Below, piece after piece: positions 6,739 through 8,965 of a stretch of DNA of 8,965 nucleotides. The stretch is from an uncultured Saprospiraceae bacterium (GTDB lineage Bacteria > Bacteroidota > Bacteroidia > Chitinophagales > Saprospiraceae): assembly GCA_937127195.1 (NCBI GenBank), contig CAKZLT010000223.1, forward strand, positions 1-8,965. The letters are read 5' to 3'. Position 1 is the first letter of the stretch; each line of letters opens with the position of its first letter. Both the position numbers and the translations under genes were made by a program. The notes under the pieces are model-generated. The model was not told where the DNA came from, ran no database searches, and worked only from the letters and a program-made list of their open reading frames with translations.

Positions 6739-7098
6739 CTATCTTTTTGCTGCTTTGTTTTCCTTGATACGCGCTTTTTTACCAACTCTATCACGAAGAT
6801 AGAATAATCTAGAACGACGTACTTTACCTCTTTTGTTAACTACTACACCTGCAATCGCTGGAGAGTTAAAAGGTATAATTCTTTCTACGCCAAAGTTACC
6901 AGACATTTTACGAATAGTAAAAGTCTTAGTGCTTCCCGTTCCACTAATCTGAATAATGTCACCTTTAAAAGCTTGAATACGCTCTTTTTCGCCCTCGCGA
7001 ATTCTAAGGTTAACAGTCACATTATCTCCCGCTCTGAATTCAGGGATTGTTGTTGCAGTACTTGTCTGCTCCCCAACATATCTTATTAACTCGTCCAT
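6739..7098 (-). CDS. rplS: 50S ribosomal protein L19
   Basis: This 119-residue protein is of normal L19 length. L19 sits at the interface of the 30S and 50S subunits and contributes to an intersubunit bridge. Family signatures are clear: PEFRAGDNVTVNLRIREGEKERIQAFKG at about 19-45, the FTIRKMSGNFGVERIIPFNSP block at about 60-80, and the basic GKVRRSRLFYLRDRVGKKARIKE near the C terminus. The start ATG gives the usual MDELIRYV opening. In many bacteria rplS follows rpsP-rimM-trmD; here it stands alone between its own promoter and terminator, which is common in Bacteroidota. Confidence 0.98.
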   Translation of the reverse strand: MDELIRYVGEQTSTATTIPEFRAGDNVTVNLRIREGEKERIQAFKGDIIQISGTGSTKTFTIRKMSGNFGVERIIPFNSPAIAGVVVNKRGKVRRSRLFYLRDRVGKKARIKENKAAKR

Positions 7099-7141
7099 TG
7101 TTATCTATATTTGAATATCTAACTATTTTGTGAAAACTCGG

Positions 7142-7149
7142 CAAAGATA
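7142..7149 (-). promoter_or_regulatory. -7 element of the rplS promoter
   Basis: Read on the - strand this is TATCTTTG followed by CCG, an exact TAnnTTTG, placed 44 bases before the ATG. The same TTTGCCG ending occurs at the promoter of the TPR gene. The -33 region only offers TTTA (7169-7172, 19 bases away), so that part is weak. Confidence 0.55.
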
Positions 7150-7230
7150 GGAAACTATTCTATATTCCTAAATTATTATATCATTTAATTATTCAAAATA
7201 ATAATTTTATCTCCTATTCGCTTACTTTTT

Positions 7231-8007
7231 TCACAAAATACGCTTAATTAATCGTAATTTATGTGTGTAGTGATTGGTTTCCGTATTAAAAATACCGTAG
7301 TGATCCAGCATATCAACCCGAACTCGACCAGCCGCATGAATAATTTCTGACTCTGCCAGCACCATTCCTACATGAATAATTTTATTTCTTTCATTTTCAA
7401 AAAAAGCCAAATCGCCTTCTTGTGCATTATCTACAAAATGAATAGTTTTTCCTCTTTTTGCTTGCATTGCTGCACTTCGCGACATTTTTACGCCCATCAT
7501 TTTATATACCACCTGAATAAGACCAGCCGCATCTACACCAAAAGGCGAACGCCCACCCCAAAAAAACGGCGCGTACAAATACTTTCGTGCAATCCTTACG
7601 GCCAATTGCGTTGAAGGCTTCGTATTATTAGGTTGAATAGCTTGACCACTATAAGTAAACCTTTGACCTTTTACCCGAAAATTAATTCCATCAAACTGTG
7701 GCATCGTACTGCCCATCAATATTGGAATATAAAATTCTCGACCAACCGCAGGCTGACTTGTTTCTAGCGCAAAAGCCAGAACTTCTTGCATTTCCTCCAA
7801 TTCGTCCTTTTCAATTTCTTCCAATTGATTATTTCTAATCCAACCTGTATATTTATCCCAAGTACATTGAATTTTGACCCAATTCTCTTGTTCATCTATC
7901 ACTTGATAGGTTTCACCAAAAAGTAATTGAGACCCCATTTCGCTACGCTCTGCTGGCTTACAACGAACAGGAATTGTACTTAAAAGACAAATACCGAATG
8001 TTTCCAT
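7231..8007 (-). CDS. SH3b–NlpC/P60 family protein with catalytic Cys replaced by Ala
   Basis: This 258-residue protein belongs to the C40 (NlpC/P60) peptidoglycan endopeptidase family, whose members usually cut within peptide stems. The N-terminal half is SH3-like: IPVRCKPAERSEMGSQLLFGE at about 12-31 and a Tyr-x-Gly-Trp-Ile element at about 53-57, where the domain should bind cell wall. The papain-like domain follows from about residue 133. It has WGGRSPFGVD at 150-159, H212 in IIHVGM and H224 in IIHAAG as the expected His and third polar residue. The nucleophile motif D-C-S-G instead reads D159-A160-A161-G162, so both Cys and Ser are lost while the fold and His residues are kept. A standard peptidase is therefore unlikely; a wall-binding or regulatory pseudoenzyme is plausible. 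No signal peptide is seen, which is odd for a wall enzyme. It ends 132 bases before rplS begins and has no obvious promoter match. Confidence 0.85.
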   Translation of the reverse strand: METFGICLLSTIPVRCKPAERSEMGSQLLFGETYQVIDEQENWVKIQCTWDKYTGWIRNNQLEEIEKDELEEMQEVLAFALETSQPAVGREFYIPILMGSTMPQFDGINFRVKGQRFTYSGQAIQPNNTKPSTQLAVRIARKYLYAPFFWGGRSPFGVDAAGLIQVVYKMMGVKMSRSAAMQAKRGKTIHFVDNAQEGDLAFFENERNKIIHVGMVLAESEIIHAAGRVRVDMLDHYGIFNTETNHYTHKLRLIKRIL

Positions 8008-8014
8008 AAAATGA

Positions 8015-8305
8015 TTTTAATTTGTAGTTATTAGATATTGGTTAATTAGTTATTAGTCAATATGTTACTGTAGTTTACTTTTGCAAAAAGTATCTAAAAA
8101 TTAGCTATACATAGAACTAAATTTAGCTGTTGAAATTTGAGGAAATATTGTTAATTAGAAAAACAACATTTCTAAGCTTATCTTCTAGTTAAATAAGTTG
8201 AAAAAACTTAGATAATCTAAATACCTTTTGCAAAGCAACTGTATTATTAATAACTGATAACTAAGCAACTAATAACGATTTACTAATTACAATTTAATTA
8301 AAAAG
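8015..8305. repeat. AT-rich region with long imperfect inverted arms
   Basis: The gap before pxpC (about 380 bases without a gene) has two related arms in opposite orientation. The best part is TTTTGCAAAAAGTATCTA (8079-8096), matched by the complement of TAATCTAAATACCTTTTGCAAAG (8213-8235). Outside it, AGTTATTAG repeats on the left (8026-8034 and 8048-8056, 22 bases apart) are mirrored by the complement of CTAATAAC and ATAACTGATAACTAAG on the right (8249-8277). Alignment can be carried over roughly 80 bases per arm with gaps. The middle holds smaller hairpins such as TAAGTT-GAAAA-AACTTA near 8194-8210. It may be a decayed intergenic repeat or miniature element. TACTTTTG at 8076-8083 also fits a + strand -7 element. 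Confidence 0.45.
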
Positions 8306-8389
8306 AAGCACCAAAAATATGAAATTTGGTCTATAACAATCAAATTAGTGAATAAAAAGATGGTTATTCTAAATAAAACTAAACCAAAT

Positions 8390-8750
8390 ATGCGCAATTG
8401 CCAAGTTATCAAATCGGGTTTTCATGATTCTTTTCAAGATTTGGGTAGGATTGGCTTTCGGAAATATGGTATTCCCCAAAGCGGCGCAATGGATTTTTGG
8501 GCATATCAATGGGCAAACTGGCTAGTTGGTAATGAATTAAACGCACCGACCATCGAAATGACTTTTAAGGGTGGTTCTTTTTTATTTTTAAAAAATGCCT
8601 GCATCGCTTTCACAGGCGCAGACATGAATATCGAGCTTGACGGGCAATCTATCCCGAACTATCAAAGCATTTTTATAAAAAAAGGAAGTACCATCAAATG
8701 TAACTACGCACAAAAAGGAGTCAGAACTTATATGGCAATTAAAGGAATTT
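8390..8750 (+). pseudogene. pxpC: Truncated 5-oxoprolinase subunit C (PxpC/KipA family), N-terminal part
   Basis: The first 120 or so residues are a clear biotin-dependent carboxyltransferase/KipA domain, the subunit that with PxpA and PxpB cleaves 5-oxoproline to glutamate using ATP. The motifs are IKSGFHDSFQDLGR, then GIPQSGAMD (family G-x-P-x-S-G-A-M-D), WLVGNELNAPTIEM, FTGADM and TYMAIKG. I favour the ATG at 8390; an ATG at 8360 and a GTG at 8348 are in frame. Complete proteins have about 300 residues and continue after AIKG with a GxxSxST segment. Here the family pattern fades after IKG at about 8750, with at most a weak hint (DSLSSTFFR) to about 8797. The frame then runs into unrelated residues up to a stop at 8920. 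No pxpA or pxpB lies upstream. Insertion, rearrangement or a chimeric assembly at the window end could explain it. Confidence 0.8.
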
Positions 8751-8773
8751 GTAAAAAATACAAAGATTCATTA

Positions 8774-8965
8774 TCATCGACATTTTTTCGCAGAATAGAG
8801 GTGACTCTTCTTTTCAAGCACAGCTTTACAAGTACTAGGAATATCAACTCTCTTGTCGATAAGAGAATTAATCATTCTAAAAAAAGGTGGAGTATGCGGG
8901 TCATTTTTAATAAAATCTAAATTTACAAAAGTTTTTTCATCATCATAATTGGGCATTCCAGAGCA
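8774..8965 (-). CDS. C-terminal fragment of an unrecognised protein, open at the window edge
   Basis: An open - strand frame enters from beyond the end of the window and stops at 8774. It encodes about 63 residues including MPNYDDEKTFVNLDF and NDPHTPPFFRMINSL and ends in a basic tail SAKKCR. An ATG at 8956 exists, but the frame continues through it to the edge, so the gene probably starts outside. The composition (Asp, Pro, aromatic and charged residues in ordinary proportions) looks more like protein than does the opposite-strand reading over the same bases. I do not recognise the family. If the pxpC homology really extends to about 8797, the last eight codons would be antisense pxpC and this gene too would be broken. 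Confidence 0.45.
   Translation of the reverse strand, partial: CSGMPNYDDEKTFVNLDFIKNDPHTPPFFRMINSLIDKRVDIPSTCKAVLEKKSHLYSAKKCR

Noticed and set aside
6730..6742. 13-base palindrome ATAGGT-A-ACCTAT over the rplS stop codon
   Set aside because: It is short, lies at the end of a coding sequence and is unlinked to any promoter; a chance palindrome is the simplest reading.
7187..7206. AATTATT/AATAATT hairpin after the NlpC/P60 gene as a terminator
   Set aside because: The stem is only A/T, seven base pairs, and has no U-tract; such pairs are common by chance in this composition.
8751..8920. C-terminal part of the + strand frame after pxpC homology as a genuine protein tail
   Set aside because: It loses all family similarity, becomes rich in Arg, Ser, Phe and Lys, and overlaps a more protein-like frame on the other strand.

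Overview
The window is AT-rich bacterial DNA that most likely comes from a member of the Bacteroidota. Three things point there. One gene is a TPR–PD40–carboxypeptidase-regulatory–OmpA protein, an architecture typical of that phylum. The start codons lack clear Shine-Dalgarno sequences. Several genes are preceded by exact matches to the Bacteroidota -7 promoter element TAnnTTTG. A Cytophagales-type genome is my guess, but nothing in the window proves it.

Layout. Bases 1-73 are an unbroken T run, probably a sequence or contig-end artefact. A + strand gene (287-2269) encodes the outer-membrane-associated TPR/PD40/OmpA protein. It converges on a - strand gene for a 3-hydroxybutyryl-CoA dehydrogenase-type enzyme (2329-3219), with a strong hairpin between them. 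Divergent from the dehydrogenase is a TetR-type regulator (3505-4098). It overlaps by 13 bases a small lipoprotein gene with a Cys/Met/His-rich stretch (4086-4484). A palindrome of TetR-operator type overlaps the putative tetR promoter. Next comes a 185-bp element with 15-bp perfect terminal inverted repeats (4505-4689), then a stand-alone LytTR DNA-binding protein (4846-5136). A regulatory-looking gap carries repeated 9-mers that fit the published LytTR site consensus. It leads to a secreted TPR protein (5478-6386) with a clear promoter and terminator.

The second half is mostly on the - strand. It holds rplS (ribosomal protein L19, 6739-7098) with its own promoter and terminator, and an SH3b–NlpC/P60 protein (7231-8007). 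In that protein the catalytic cysteine position reads alanine, so it is probably not a working peptidase of the usual type. An AT-rich region with long imperfect inverted arms (about 8015-8305) follows. The window ends with the N-terminal third of a PxpC/KipA-type 5-oxoprolinase subunit whose homology stops abruptly. It runs into the tail of an unrelated - strand reading frame that leaves the window.

Most genes are single transcription units. The only obvious operon is tetR plus the lipoprotein gene. The points most worth following up are the Cys-to-Ala NlpC/P60 protein, the 185-bp inverted-repeat element, the LytTR gene with its possible sites, the metal-ligand-like lipoprotein under a TetR regulator, and the broken pxpC junction. 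I see no CRISPR array, tRNA, rRNA, transposase or recognisable defence system.
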